Assembly: GCF_024707485.1 (NCBI RefSeq)
Contig: NZ_CP102602.1
Span: 558,001-622,000, forward strand
Source: Thermococcus thermotolerans
GTDB taxonomy: Archaea > Methanobacteriota_B > Thermococci > Thermococcales > Thermococcaceae
Length of the DNA: 64,000 bases
Reading direction: 5' to 3'
In this document: positions 8,026-16,792 of the stretch, piece after piece
How positions within the stretch are numbered: position 1 is the first letter of the stretch
How the letters are laid out: each line of letters begins with the position of its first letter
Translations under genes and position numbers: made by a program
The notes under the pieces: generated by a model
What the model was told of the DNA's origin: nothing
The model's input: only the letters and a program-made list of their open reading frames with translations
The model's database searches: none

Positions 8026-8820
8026 ATGATTGAGAGAGCCGTCGAGGACATCAGAGAATTCTCAGAGGAGAATGCTCTCTATGGAAGACGAATCCTCGTT
8101 CTCTTTTCCGGCGGAAAGGACAGTTCGCTCGCCTTATACCTGCTGAAGGAAGCCGGTCTGGACGTTTCAGCCCTCACATTCTTCCACCGCTGGAGTTGGA
8201 GGGAGACGCTGAACTGGACTATGGGCTTCACCAAGAGGCTCGGCGTCGAGCACTTCCTGGTGGACGTAACCGACGGCCTTCTGCGCGAAGCGGTGGGGAG
8301 AAAGGGGCCGATATGCATCAACTGCAAGAAGGTCATGCTCTGGAACGCCAAGTGGTTCGCCCTCAACAACGGCTTTGACGTCCTAGCTAAAGGCGACAAC
8401 GCCAACGACAAAATCATCGGGGCCTTGCTGGACCAGTGTGAGGGTGATATAAGGCTGTGTGGAATTCCGAGGATAGGGGTTCCTTTCTTCAGGCCCCTCA
8501 TAAAGTACACCGCCGAGGAAGTTGAGGCACTCGCGGACGAGGCCGGAATAAAGCCCTACCGCATGTACGAGCACGCCCGGAGGAGGCAGTGGCGCGAGGG
8601 CTGCCCGCTCCAGTATATAGATCGGGAGGAGAGGGTAACCCCAGAGCTGATGGACTTGGCTTACAGGACCAACTACGAGATAAGCAAAGTCGCCCGGCGG
8701 AGGAAAGTCCGCATGAGCGTCCGAGTGCCAAGCTTTGAGATAATGTGCTGGGACTGCGATGAGAAGACGCTGAGCGAGGCGAGGGAAGTTATTTCAAGGT
8801 TCATGGAGGGCAAAGAATGA
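8026..8820 (+). CDS. PP-loop superfamily ATPase, putative RNA or cofactor sulfurtransferase
   Basis: 264 aa. The pyrophosphate-binding loop is SGGKDSS (residues ~29-35), as in TilS/TtcA/TtuA-like N-type ATP pyrophosphatases that adenylate a substrate. It has CINC (~97-100), DQCEGDIRLCG and CPLQY, and ends with a second pair, CWDC. The cysteines resemble those of thiolating PP-loop enzymes that hold an Fe-S cluster or a persulfide. The stop overlaps the start of the next gene (ATGA), so the pair is translationally coupled with a PurM-like ATPase. It is not a clear match to TtuA, LarE or QueC; exact substrate unknown. Confidence 0.8.
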   Translation: MIERAVEDIREFSEENALYGRRILVLFSGGKDSSLALYLLKEAGLDVSALTFFHRWSWRETLNWTMGFTKRLGVEHFLVDVTDGLLREAVGRKGPICINCKKVMLWNAKWFALNNGFDVLAKGDNANDKIIGALLDQCEGDIRLCGIPRIGVPFFRPLIKYTAEEVEALADEAGIKPYRMYEHARRRQWREGCPLQYIDREERVTPELMDLAYRTNYEISKVARRRKVRMSVRVPSFEIMCWDCDEKTLSEAREVISRFMEGKE

Positions 8821-9815
8821 GGCTCCCGCCCGGAAAGCTGAGGAATGACGTCCTGAGGGACGTCGTGTTTCCCAACCTCGGAATAGATGACATGAGGGTT
8901 GTCTACGGCCCAAGGGAGGGCTTTGATGCGGCAGTCCTTGAATACGGCCGCGACCACTACCTGATCGTCGCCACGGATCCTGTTCTGGGCGTCCCGGAGG
9001 AGACCTTCGGGTTCTTTGCGTACCACTTCGCCGGGAGCGATGTTGCAGTTTTCGGGGCAAGACCGAGGTGGCTCGTTGTTGATATCCTCCTTCCGCCCGG
9101 AAGCGAAAAGGAATTTCTCGAAAAGGCGATGCGTGACCTGAACGCCGAATGCAGGAAGTACGGGAGTTCGGTAATCGGCGGCCATACGGGCGCTTATCCA
9201 GGTGTGGCCGAGCCAATCGCTACCACCACCGCGATGGGGCTCGTTAGGAAGGACGAACTGAAGCTCCCACTTGCAAAGCCCGGCGATAAAATAGTCGTGA
9301 CCGGCAAAGTCGGCCTGGAGTTCGCGGTCTCGGCGGCATATTTCCGCGAGAGGGAGCTTAGAAAGCTCCTGTCCTTCAGGGAAATATCCAGGCTTAAGAC
9401 GTCTTTCAGATTTGAAACCACCGTTCCTGACGCTTTAACAGCCAAACCTTTTGTCCGCGGCATGCACGATGCCACAGAAGGGGGTTTAACTGCCCTCCAC
9501 GAGATAGCCGACAACTCCGGGACGGGTTTTGTAGTCCATGCTGAAAAACTCAGGCTCGACCCGATGGTGCAAAAAGTCCTCGACTTTTACGGCGTTGACC
9601 CATGGAGCGTCTCCTCCACCGGTACGCTGATAGCGATAACCCCACCAGAAAAATCCGATTCCTTAATTACAGAATTACAGAAAAATGGGATTATTGCATT
9701 TGAGCTCGGGGAGTTCACCGCGGATAAAAAGCGGGTTTTAATCGAAAACGGGGAAGAGAAGGCGTTTCCGACGTTTAAGAGCGACCCCTACGTGGCGCTG
9801 TACAGCAAAAGATAA
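8817..9815 (+). CDS. AIR synthase-related (PurM/HypE/ThiL-fold) protein
   Basis: 332 aa. The layout is that of the PurM superfamily: GIDDM and FDAAVLEYG near the N-terminus, ATDPVLG and FAGSDVAVFGARPRWLVVDILLP in the ATP-binding half, then IGGHTGAYPG, VTGKVGLEFAV and MHDATEGGLTALHEIA in the C-terminal half. MHDATEGG and IGGHT are HypE/SelD-like, but the HypE C-terminal Cys motif (PRIC) is absent and no hyp genes are nearby. It probably uses ATP to activate an amide or carboxylate oxygen. ATGA overlap with the PP-loop ATPase implies one pathway. Confidence 0.82.
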   Translation: MRLPPGKLRNDVLRDVVFPNLGIDDMRVVYGPREGFDAAVLEYGRDHYLIVATDPVLGVPEETFGFFAYHFAGSDVAVFGARPRWLVVDILLPPGSEKEFLEKAMRDLNAECRKYGSSVIGGHTGAYPGVAEPIATTTAMGLVRKDELKLPLAKPGDKIVVTGKVGLEFAVSAAYFRERELRKLLSFREISRLKTSFRFETTVPDALTAKPFVRGMHDATEGGLTALHEIADNSGTGFVVHAEKLRLDPMVQKVLDFYGVDPWSVSSTGTLIAITPPEKSDSLITELQKNGIIAFELGEFTADKKRVLIENGEEKAFPTFKSDPYVALYSKR

Positions 9816-9840
9816 ATACCAAGAGGGGGTATTACAGACC

Positions 9841-10158
9841 ATGAGTCGGGAGATTATCCGGGATGTGATTCTTAGGGTATCGCGAGAGCTTGGTCTTGAT
9901 GTCGATGATATAATCCTCTTCGGTTCCCGGCTTAGGGGCGATTTTAGGAACGATAGTGATTGGGATGTTCTGGTTGTGCTATCAGAACCAATCGAGAGAA
10001 AGATAGAGCTGGAAGCGTACAAAAGGGTACACAGGGAACTTCTGTTAAAAGGAATCAAAGTAGACGTCCTCTTTATATCAAGTGATGAGCTTGAAAAGGT
10101 CAAGGATGATACAGGTTTTGTTTATTACTACGCCCTTCGGGAGGGTGTGAAAATTTGA
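9841..10158 (+). CDS. MNT-type nucleotidyltransferase (minimal NTase)
   Basis: 105 aa. GSRLRGDFRNDSDWDVLVV is the G-S-x(9)-DxD polymerase-beta-like motif, followed by KVDVLFIS supplying the third acidic residue. In HEPN/MNT pairs this protein acts as the antitoxin and can AMPylate the HEPN partner. It overlaps by 4 nt the HEPN reading frame that follows and is frameshifted. AT-richer than its neighbours. Confidence 0.85.
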   Translation: MSREIIRDVILRVSRELGLDVDDIILFGSRLRGDFRNDSDWDVLVVLSEPIERKIELEAYKRVHRELLLKGIKVDVLFISSDELEKVKDDTGFVYYYALREGVKI

Positions 10159-10522
10159 GCTTTAGAGAATGGCTCAAAAAGGCTGAAAAAGACCTTGTGC
10201 TTGCCAAAAACAGTCTCTCCCTTGACTTCTACGACTATGCAACTTCCACGCTCAGCAGTGCGCTGAAAAGGCTTTGAAGGCGTTTTTGATATCAAAGGGA
10301 AAACCCATCAAACGGACCCACGACATCGGGGAGCTCATACTCCTGTGCGCGGAGGTGGATTCTGAATTCTTGAAACTCTTCGATAATGATGTGGATCTTC
10401 TAACCGCCTATGCCGTCGAGGCGAGATACCCTACCATTCACGAACCGGACAAAGAAGAGGCAGAAAATGCGATAAAGCTGGCCGAGCTCGTCCTTGAATT
10501 TGTGGGTTCCAGACTCACCTAA
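10155..10522 (+). pseudogene. HEPN-domain protein, frameshifted
   Basis: A TTG start at 10155 overlaps the NTase stop and gives LSFREWLKKAEKDLVLAKNSL, a typical HEPN start, but the frame closes at a TGA near 10278. Adding one T in the ACTTCC at 10242-10247 restores ATFHAQQCAEKALKAFLISKG and continues to a stop at 10520-10522, giving about 122 aa. That consensus is diagnostic for HEPN, so the gene is a whole HEPN with a one-base deletion. It may be a sequencing error or a disabled toxin. The 3' end overlaps the convergent Pelota gene by 8 nt. Confidence 0.85.
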
Positions 10523-11588
10523 TCCTGAACCTCAGCAGTGCCGCCAGGCCGCCAAGGGCCTTCAGCTTGTCGCCGCCCTCGTGCTCCGAGCTGACGACCA
10601 CGACCTCACCCCTCGAATACCTCACCGCGTCCATTAGCTCCTCGATCTTCTCCCTGTGCTCTCCCTTGAGGAGCTCGTCGAGAACCAAGAGCGTCTCAAC
10701 CGCGCCGTAATTGACGGCCTCCTCTACCTCTCTGAAACCGTAAGCTGCCAGACCATTGTTCTTAGCTATATTTTCGAGCACCTTCTCGACGAGCTGGACC
10801 TCCTTGGCGACGCGGTTCTCGTGGTAGACCTTATCGACCGTTCCGCGCCTTATGACCTCGTAGATGCCGGTCCTTCCGGTCACGCTCGTATCTTCGATGA
10901 CCACCTTCTTCGCCAGCTCGGGATAATTCTCGCGCAGGAACTTGTAGAAATCCTCCTTGACGAAGCCGGGACCGGCTACTATGGCCCTCTCTATGCCCTC
11001 CCTGCTTATTATCTCCTCCATGCTCTTAGCGACATCGTGGAAGAACTTCTTCTCCTCGCTCTCGCGGTTTGTGTTGTACCTCTTTCCGCCGAGGTTGTAG
11101 CGTATCCCCTTGAGTATCTCGACGCCGTACTCCCTGATTATCGCCATATCGGCTTCCCCGTCGTCTATGACGACTATCATGACACGGGCGCGCTTTGAAG
11201 CTTCCACGGCCTCCTTAAGGCGCTCGATGTGGTGCTCCTTCCAGCGGGGCTTCTGTAGGGTAACGACCGTGCCTTCCTCTATGGCTATCGTGTGGTACTT
11301 GCCGAGGGGGACGTCGTCCCTGCTGGCGTAGACTATCGGCCCGGTGACGCGGACCTGGTTGGCGAACTTGTGAAAGTTTATCTTTTCAGCCCTAACTCCG
11401 AGGAAGACTGGAATGACCTCGACCTTCTCGGCTCTGAGCGAATCGCTCCTCTGACTCTGCTTCCTGAGCGTTTTGGCATAAACAACGTCGCCCGGGTCTA
11501 TGATGTGATAGAGGTGCCAGAGGTCGTCGAGCGTCTCGGCCTTGACCTTTATCTTGCCCTCCTTGACGTCCTGGTGGATTATCTGCAC
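10515..11588 (-). CDS. pelA: Pelota-like mRNA surveillance protein
   Basis: 357 aa from GTG 11588. GGAGGTGAG is about 5 nt upstream and homologues begin MQIIHQDVKEGK; a TTG 5 codons earlier would include the ribosome binding site. Domain order: Sm-like N-terminal domain (1-130), central eRF1_2 domain (GFVKEDFYKFLRENYPELAKKVVIEDTSVTGR, ~200-230) and C-terminal eRF1_3 domain. It lacks the GGQ and NIKS motifs of aRF1, as expected for Pelota. It works with aABCE1 to rescue stalled archaeal ribosomes. Confidence 0.95.
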   Translation of the reverse strand: MQIIHQDVKEGKIKVKAETLDDLWHLYHIIDPGDVVYAKTLRKQSQRSDSLRAEKVEVIPVFLGVRAEKINFHKFANQVRVTGPIVYASRDDVPLGKYHTIAIEEGTVVTLQKPRWKEHHIERLKEAVEASKRARVMIVVIDDGEADMAIIREYGVEILKGIRYNLGGKRYNTNRESEEKKFFHDVAKSMEEIISREGIERAIVAGPGFVKEDFYKFLRENYPELAKKVVIEDTSVTGRTGIYEVIRRGTVDKVYHENRVAKEVQLVEKVLENIAKNNGLAAYGFREVEEAVNYGAVETLLVLDELLKGEHREKIEELMDAVRYSRGEVVVVSSEHEGGDKLKALGGLAALLRFRIR

Positions 11589-11648
11589 CCTCTCACCTCC
11601 CAAAAAGAGTTGGCGTTTAGGTTTAAAAAGTTGCCAAAGGGGGAGAAA

Positions 11649-12695
11649 TCAGATAAGCTCCCTCTCGGTCTTTGTAAGCCTCCTCGCTCCGTTCTCGGTT
11701 ATGACGACGGTGTCCTCTATCCTAACTCCGCCGAACTTGGGAATGTAAATGCCTGGCTCGATTGTTATGACCATCCCCGGCTTGAGAACGGTCTCGTCCT
11801 GCTGGCTCACGCGCGGCCACTCGTGTATCTGAAGTCCTACGCCGTGTCCTGTGGAGTGTATGAAGTTGTCTCCGTAGCCGTACTCCTTGATGACGTCCCT
11901 GACGATTGTATCGAGCTCTTTGGCCGTTATGCCAGGCCTGGCCGCTTCAACGCCCTTTCTCTGGGCCTCAAGGACGGCGTAGTAGATGTCCTTCTGCTTC
12001 TCGTTGGGGCTTCCCACGACTATGGTCCGGGTCGTGTCCGAGTGGTAGTGCTGGTATAAAGCCCCCTCGTCGATGACGACCAGATCACTCTTCTCTATCC
12101 TCTTGTCGCTGGCGACCCCGTGGGGCAGGGCAGAACGCCATCCGCTGGCTATTATCGTGTCGAAGGCCGGCTTCTCTGCCCCATTCATCTTCATGACGTA
12201 CTCCATCTTCGCCGCTATCTCCCTCTCGCGCTTGCCCTCGCTTATTTCCTCAAGGGCAGCCATCATGGCCATGTCCGCTATTTCGCAGGCGGCCTTTATG
12301 GCCTCAATCTCTTCGGGCGTCTTGATAATCCTTAGCTCTTTGATGACGTCATCAACCACAACGAAGTCCTCCACCCCGGCCTTTTCTTTGAGGGACTGAA
12401 CCGTTGAGAAGCTGGTCTTCCCCTCGATGCCAAGCTTTGTGGGTTTAAATCCTTTAAGTTTCTCGTAAAGTTCTTTACCTGTCTTGAATTTATCCACGGG
12501 TACCTTCGAGGTCTCCCTTGCCTCCTCATATTCAAGCTCGGGGACTATGAAAAGGACATCGTCAGGAGTAACAACGAGGTAACCACCTAAAACAGGGGAA
12601 CTTCCTGTGAAGTAGAAGAGGTTTTCTTTTGCTGTTATCAAAGCGGCATCAAGTTCCTTCTCCACAATGAATTCCTGGAGCCTTTTAATCCTCAT
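11649..12695 (-). CDS. pepQ: Xaa-Pro dipeptidase (prolidase)
   Basis: 348 aa, the same length as characterised Pyrococcus prolidase. Start ATG 12695 has GGTGGTT just upstream. N-terminal creatinase-like domain (1-~125), then a pita-bread M24 metallopeptidase domain. Metal-ligand regions are visible as VIDEGALYQHYHSDTTRTIV (two Asp), HSTGHGVGLQIHE (His), ITIEPGIY (Glu) and GVRIEDTVV (Glu). It cleaves dipeptides with C-terminal proline in the cytoplasm and is usually Co/Mn/Fe dependent. Monocistronic, followed by the pelA promoter. Confidence 0.95.
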   Translation of the reverse strand: MRIKRLQEFIVEKELDAALITAKENLFYFTGSSPVLGGYLVVTPDDVLFIVPELEYEEARETSKVPVDKFKTGKELYEKLKGFKPTKLGIEGKTSFSTVQSLKEKAGVEDFVVVDDVIKELRIIKTPEEIEAIKAACEIADMAMMAALEEISEGKREREIAAKMEYVMKMNGAEKPAFDTIIASGWRSALPHGVASDKRIEKSDLVVIDEGALYQHYHSDTTRTIVVGSPNEKQKDIYYAVLEAQRKGVEAARPGITAKELDTIVRDVIKEYGYGDNFIHSTGHGVGLQIHEWPRVSQQDETVLKPGMVITIEPGIYIPKFGGVRIEDTVVITENGARRLTKTERELI

Positions 12696-12819
12696 CTGGC
12701 AACCACCGGGTCTCTTTAACTGTACCACCAATAAAACCCTTTCGGAGAGCATCCTGCATGCCCGCGGAGAAACCGAAAGGAGTTATAAACCCTGAGAGGA
12801 AACTATCCAGGGGATCAAA

Positions 12820-13482
12820 GTGACGGTGTACCTGTTTGACTTCGACGGCACCCTTGTGGACAGCACCGGGGCGGTCGAAAAGGCCCTCAGAATCGCTATC
12901 GAGAAGACAATTCCAGCGGTAATAGAGAGCGACCTCTACGAGGACTACTACAAGGCGCTTTTCCTCTTCATCAAGGGCAAGCTCACCTACCAGTACCTTG
13001 GAGTCATCCACGAGCTCGTTGCCCAGGGCACGATACACGAGTACTACAAGCTCATGCCCCGGTACATCAAAGACTTTCCGTTCGCCAGGGAGGTCGTCAG
13101 GGAGCTCAGGATGCGGGGAAGGAAGGTAATAAGCTTTTCTGGGGAGCATACGTACCCCGGAGGGAAGGTCATTTTCATGAAAAAGACGGGATGGTACGAC
13201 GAGTTCGACGAGGTCATAACGTTTAAAGGGACTAGGGACATGCTCAAGAAGTTTGAGACACTGCGGGAGCTCTACCCAGAGGAGCCGTTTGTCTGGGTTG
13301 ACGACAGTCCCAGCAGGTTCACGTACGTTCTGGACGATAACACTCTCTTTGTCCAGAAGTTCTCCCCCTACAAGAGCGATGTGGCACTGCTGTTTGACAG
13401 GGAAAACTTCATCAAGATCAAGAGCATACGGGAAGTCCTCAACATAGACGACGGACTGGCAGGTTTTGAGGATAAACCTTAA
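12820..13482 (+). CDS. HAD-superfamily hydrolase
   Basis: 220 aa. Motif I is FDFDGTLVDS near the N-terminus, with a helical cap (~15-85). Motif II is the serine in VISFSGEHTYPGG, and motif IV the acidic pair in FVWVDDSPSRFTYV. Start GTG 12820 follows AGGGGATCA; GTG 12826 is possible. Substrate unknown. The HTYPGGK insertion after motif II is not a standard phosphoglycolate phosphatase feature. Adjacent to L35Ae with 50 nt between. Confidence 0.82.
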   Translation: MTVYLFDFDGTLVDSTGAVEKALRIAIEKTIPAVIESDLYEDYYKALFLFIKGKLTYQYLGVIHELVAQGTIHEYYKLMPRYIKDFPFAREVVRELRMRGRKVISFSGEHTYPGGKVIFMKKTGWYDEFDEVITFKGTRDMLKKFETLRELYPEEPFVWVDDSPSRFTYVLDDNTLFVQKFSPYKSDVALLFDRENFIKIKSIREVLNIDDGLAGFEDKP

Positions 13483-13532
13483 AAGTCTCCCACGCAACCC
13501 CGAATCGGTAGGAGTCGGTGGGGGTGAGGGCG

Positions 13533-13799
13533 ATGGCCAGGGGGAAGGCTCTCGTCCTTGCCTACGCCGGGACCCACGAACATCAGGACAACCACCACAT
13601 GATTCTGAAACCTCTCGGCATCGACGACAGGAACGCGGCTTCAAGGCTCATAGGCAGGAAGGTCGTCTGGACGACTCCAACCGGCAGGAAGATGTACGGT
13701 AAAATCCTCAAGACCCACGGCAACAGGGGCGAAGTAAAGGCATACTTCAAGCCGGGCCTACCAGGTCAGGCCCTCGGCGACTACGTCGAAATCCTTTAG
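13533..13799 (+). CDS. rpl35ae: 50S ribosomal protein L35Ae
   Basis: 88 aa, from ATG 13533 preceded by GGTGAG. The sequence [20 protein letters not shown]...[34 protein letters not shown] is a clear L35Ae match, a beta-barrel large-subunit protein present in Thermococcales and eukaryotes. It sits directly upstream of trm1 (45 nt). Confidence 0.97.
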   Translation: MARGKALVLAYAGTHEHQDNHHMILKPLGIDDRNAASRLIGRKVVWTTPTGRKMYGKILKTHGNRGEVKAYFKPGLPGQALGDYVEIL

Positions 13800-13844
13800 A
13801 GAAACCCTTTAAACCTCCCAACCTTTTCTTTCTCCGGTGGGAGA

Positions 13845-14981
13845 ATGGGGTTCATTGAGGTGCGTGAGGGCCTTGCAAAAATCCTTGTCCCAAAGGCGGA
13901 GAGGATATACGACGCCCCCGTCTTCTACAACCCTGTCATGGCATTAAACCGCGATATAAGCGTCCTGGCCGTGGGGATATTCAAACCAAAGAGGGTTCTC
14001 GATGCCCTCTCCGCGACCGGAATAAGGGGCATCCGCTACGCCCTCGAAACTCCGGCCGAAGAAGTCTGGCTCAACGACATAAATCCCGATGCCTTCAACC
14101 TGATCCTGAAAAACGTCCGGCTGAACCTCGGCGTTGAGGGGGAGTGGATAAGTGAGAAAAGTATCGCTTTTCAGGGAAAGAAGGAGATGGTGGCCAACCT
14201 CGACGACGCCAACAGGCTTATGGCTGAAAAGTTCCGGTACTTTGATTTCTTGGACTTGGATCCCTTCGGCTCACCGGTTGAGTTCCTGGACACGGCCCTG
14301 AGGAGCGTCAGGAGAAGGGGTGTTCTTGCCATTACCGCCACCGACACCGGCGTCCTCTGCGGGGCCTACCGACATGCCTGCCGCAGGAAATACCTCGCCG
14401 AGCCCATACGGGGCGAGCTCTGCCACGAGGCCGGACTGAGAATCCTCATCGGAACGGTTGTTAGATACGCCGCCAAGTACGACCTCGGTGTGGATGTCCT
14501 GTTGGCATACTACCGCGACCACTACTTCCGTGCATTCCTGAGGCTGAAGAGTGGCGCGAGGAAGGCCGACGGGAGCCTTTCAAACCTTGGCTACCTCCGG
14601 CAAGAACCCAACGGCCGCTTCGAGTATGAGAAGGCGTTCATCCCGGAGGGGCTTCCGGCCCACGGCCCGCTGTGGCTCGGCCCCCTCAAGACCCAGGAAT
14701 TCGTCGATGAAATGCTGAGCCTGGCAGGTACTCATTCCCTCGCCCACAAAAAGACGCTCCAATTCATCAAAACACTCGCAGGGGAACTGGACGTTCCGTT
14801 CCACTACGACACCCACGCTCTGGCTAGGAGGAACAACATTCAGGTCGGAAAGCTCGTGGATATAATCGGGGCCCTCCGCGAGAAAGGTTATCGCGCCACG
14901 AGAACGCACTTCTCGCCGGTGGCGCTGAAAACCGACGCACCCTTTGAGGAAGTCCTGGAGGTTCTGAAATCCATTCAATGA
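13845..14981 (+). CDS. trm1: tRNA (guanine-N2)-dimethyltransferase Trm1
   Basis: 378 aa. It begins with [36 protein letters not shown], typical of Trm1, and has the SAM-binding [15 protein letters not shown] and the [15 protein letters not shown] motif. A C-terminal helix-rich domain follows. It dimethylates G26 of tRNA using S-adenosylmethionine. Start ATG 13845 follows GGTGGG. The stop is immediately followed by a hairpin (14981-14997). Confidence 0.96.
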   Translation: MGFIEVREGLAKILVPKAERIYDAPVFYNPVMALNRDISVLAVGIFKPKRVLDALSATGIRGIRYALETPAEEVWLNDINPDAFNLILKNVRLNLGVEGEWISEKSIAFQGKKEMVANLDDANRLMAEKFRYFDFLDLDPFGSPVEFLDTALRSVRRRGVLAITATDTGVLCGAYRHACRRKYLAEPIRGELCHEAGLRILIGTVVRYAAKYDLGVDVLLAYYRDHYFRAFLRLKSGARKADGSLSNLGYLRQEPNGRFEYEKAFIPEGLPAHGPLWLGPLKTQEFVDEMLSLAGTHSLAHKKTLQFIKTLAGELDVPFHYDTHALARRNNIQVGKLVDIIGALREKGYRATRTHFSPVALKTDAPFEEVLEVLKSIQ

Positions 14982-15000
14982 GTTCAGGTTCTGAACTTTT
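14981..15000 (+). promoter_or_regulatory. Inverted repeat between trm1 and the VIT1-like gene
   Basis: AGTTCAG-GTT-CTGAACT forms a perfect 7-bp stem and runs into TTTT, so it could terminate trm1. The inner GTTCTGAAC also matches the GTTn3AAC core recognised by the Thermococcales redox regulator SurR, and it lies just upstream of the TATA-like TATTTAACC (15008-15016) of the next gene. The two readings cannot be separated from sequence. Confidence 0.45.
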
Positions 15001-15047
15001 CGATATGTATTTAACCTGTCCCGGTATGATTTTTAGGGGGTGAGCCA

Positions 15048-16142
15048 ATGGACGAGATGATCGAGCTTGCCAGGGAGTTTTATACAGATGAGTACGCCGA
15101 CTCGGTTCTATACGCTCAGCTTGCGAGGATCGAAAAAGATGAGGAGATAAAGAAGGAATTTCTGAGGCTCTCAAACATCGAATCAAAGCACGCCAAGTTC
15201 TGGCACGACTTCATAAAGCGGCACGGTGGGGAAGTTCCAAAGCCTTCCGTGAAGAGGCTCACAATCTTCAGCGTCAAACTCCTTCGGAGGATTCTCGGGC
15301 CGGGCTCGGTAGCTTCCCTTCTCGAAATGGGCGAGAACAGTGCGATAGGAAAGTACTTCAAATACCTGACCACCTACGCCGAGGGGTTCAGCGAGGAGGA
15401 GATGAGGGAGATAAAGGAGGTCATACTCGACGAGCTTGAGCACGAGAAGTTCTTTTACGAGAGCAAGAAGCGCTTCCACGTCGAGAACACACGAGACCTC
15501 GTTCTTGGCATGAACGACGGGCTGGTTGAAATCCTCGGTGCCGTTACGGGTCTGTCTGCAGTTTATCCAAACAACCCACAGCTCGTTGGAATAAGCGGTC
15601 TGATAGTCGGCGTCGCCGGGGCCCTCTCCATGGCGATAGGCACCTTCGTCTCCGTCCGCTCTCAAAGACAGGTGAAGGAATCCATCCGCGACAGAATGGA
15701 GGTCCTCTTCAGAGTCTCGCCCGAAAGAGCCGCTGAGGAGTTGGTGGAGAAGCTCGTCGAGGGAGGAATGCCCGAAGAGGTCGCGAAGGAAGTTGCGAGA
15801 GAGCTCGCCGACAACAGCGAGGCGATTATGCAGCTCCTCCTTCCTGAGGCTGAGGAAAACGAGATAAGGGCGGCGCTCTACACCGGTCTTTCTTATCTGG
15901 TCGGTGTTGCCTTTCCGGTTACACCCTACTTCCTCGCCTCCAGCTCATTAACCGCACTCCCGTTCTCAATACTCTTAGCGGGATCCGCCCTGGCGATAGT
16001 GGCCACGCTGATCTCCCTGCTCTCGGGAATATCCATCAGGAAGAAGGTTGCGGAGATGGTGGCGACGGGACTGGGCGCGGCGTTCCTGAGCTATCTCTTC
16101 GGCCGGCTGATGGAGGCCCTCTTCAACGTCTCGGCGCTTTAG
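15048..16142 (+). CDS. Ferritin-like/VIT1 (CCC1) iron-manganese membrane protein
   Basis: 364 aa in two parts. Residues 1-~140 are a rubrerythrin/ferritin-like four-helix domain with ExxH pairs (IESKHAKFW, DELEHEKFF), typical of di-iron sites. The C-terminal part is a VIT1/CCC1 membrane domain beginning RDLVLGMNDGLVEILGAVTGLSAV, with about five membrane spans. Homologues such as MbfA export or detoxify iron using the ferritin-like domain as sensor. With feoABC 8 kb away, this window holds both iron uptake and likely iron efflux. A TATA-like element is at 15008-15016. Confidence 0.88.
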   Translation: MDEMIELAREFYTDEYADSVLYAQLARIEKDEEIKKEFLRLSNIESKHAKFWHDFIKRHGGEVPKPSVKRLTIFSVKLLRRILGPGSVASLLEMGENSAIGKYFKYLTTYAEGFSEEEMREIKEVILDELEHEKFFYESKKRFHVENTRDLVLGMNDGLVEILGAVTGLSAVYPNNPQLVGISGLIVGVAGALSMAIGTFVSVRSQRQVKESIRDRMEVLFRVSPERAAEELVEKLVEGGMPEEVAKEVARELADNSEAIMQLLLPEAEENEIRAALYTGLSYLVGVAFPVTPYFLASSSLTALPFSILLAGSALAIVATLISLLSGISIRKKVAEMVATGLGAAFLSYLFGRLMEALFNVSAL

Positions 16143-16537
16143 AGGTAGAACACCTCGATGCCGAGTTTTTTTGCTATTTCTCCCTGCTTTTCATCGCTCG
16201 TGGCGAGCTTTCCGTATTTGAGTGCCTGGGCGATGTAGAGGGCGTCATAAACCGTGATTTTGTGCTCCAGAGCTATACCCCTCGCAGGTGGAAGATACTC
16301 AACTCCGTTTTCCAGAACAACCACATTGGGGATCGCGTCAATCACGCGGGACCTTCTCTCAAACTCCTCCCGTGAGATTCTTCCGTAGAGGACGTGATGC
16401 TTCCAGAGGGCGTTTGAGACCTCTACCAAGGCGTAGTCAAGCGAGATAACGTCTTTTAGGAGCAGTTCCTCCACCTGTTCCCAGCCGGGTTCGAGGAGGA
16501 TGTACTTCGCAAGGACGGAGGCGTCAATTGCTATCAC
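16139..16537 (-). CDS. vapC: VapC-type PIN-domain ribonuclease toxin
   Basis: 132 aa. PIN acidic residues are in MIAIDASVLAKY (D5), YALVEVSNALWKH, ITVYDALYIAQAL and LATSDEKQGEIA. It cleaves RNA in a metal-dependent manner and is neutralised by VapB. It overlaps the antitoxin gene by 14 nt upstream and its stop overlaps the convergent VIT1-like gene by 4 nt. Confidence 0.9.
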   Translation of the reverse strand: MIAIDASVLAKYILLEPGWEQVEELLLKDVISLDYALVEVSNALWKHHVLYGRISREEFERRSRVIDAIPNVVVLENGVEYLPPARGIALEHKITVYDALYIAQALKYGKLATSDEKQGEIAKKLGIEVFYL

Positions 16538-16745
16538 GATCCTCCCTCACATATCTTTTTGCGGTCCCTTCCCTGGTGGGGGTTCCTCCGGCAAGCAATT
16601 CGTGCATCCTCTCAAGGGTTCTTTTCTTTTCCTCTTTGCTTATCCTCAAAGCTATGAACCTCCTTATCTCCTCGCTCCAGTTAATGTCGTACTTCTTCAT
16701 CTTCTCCTTTAGCTCGTCCGGAACGCGGACGCTTATGACGGCCAT
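16524..16745 (-). CDS. vapB: VapB-type antitoxin
   Basis: 73 aa. The N-terminus MAVISVRVPDELKEKMKKYDINWSEEIRRFI is a ribbon-helix-helix DNA-binding domain. The C-terminal tail (MHELLAGGTPTREGTAKRYVREDRDSN) is where VapB wraps its VapC. First gene of the vapBC pair; GGTGATTATATGG gives its ribosome binding site. Autoregulation is expected from the family. Confidence 0.88.
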   Translation of the reverse strand: MAVISVRVPDELKEKMKKYDINWSEEIRRFIALRISKEEKKRTLERMHELLAGGTPTREGTAKRYVREDRDSN

Positions 16746-16792
16746 ATAATCACCGTTTACAAAAACGCATTACAAAGATATAAACGTTGCTG

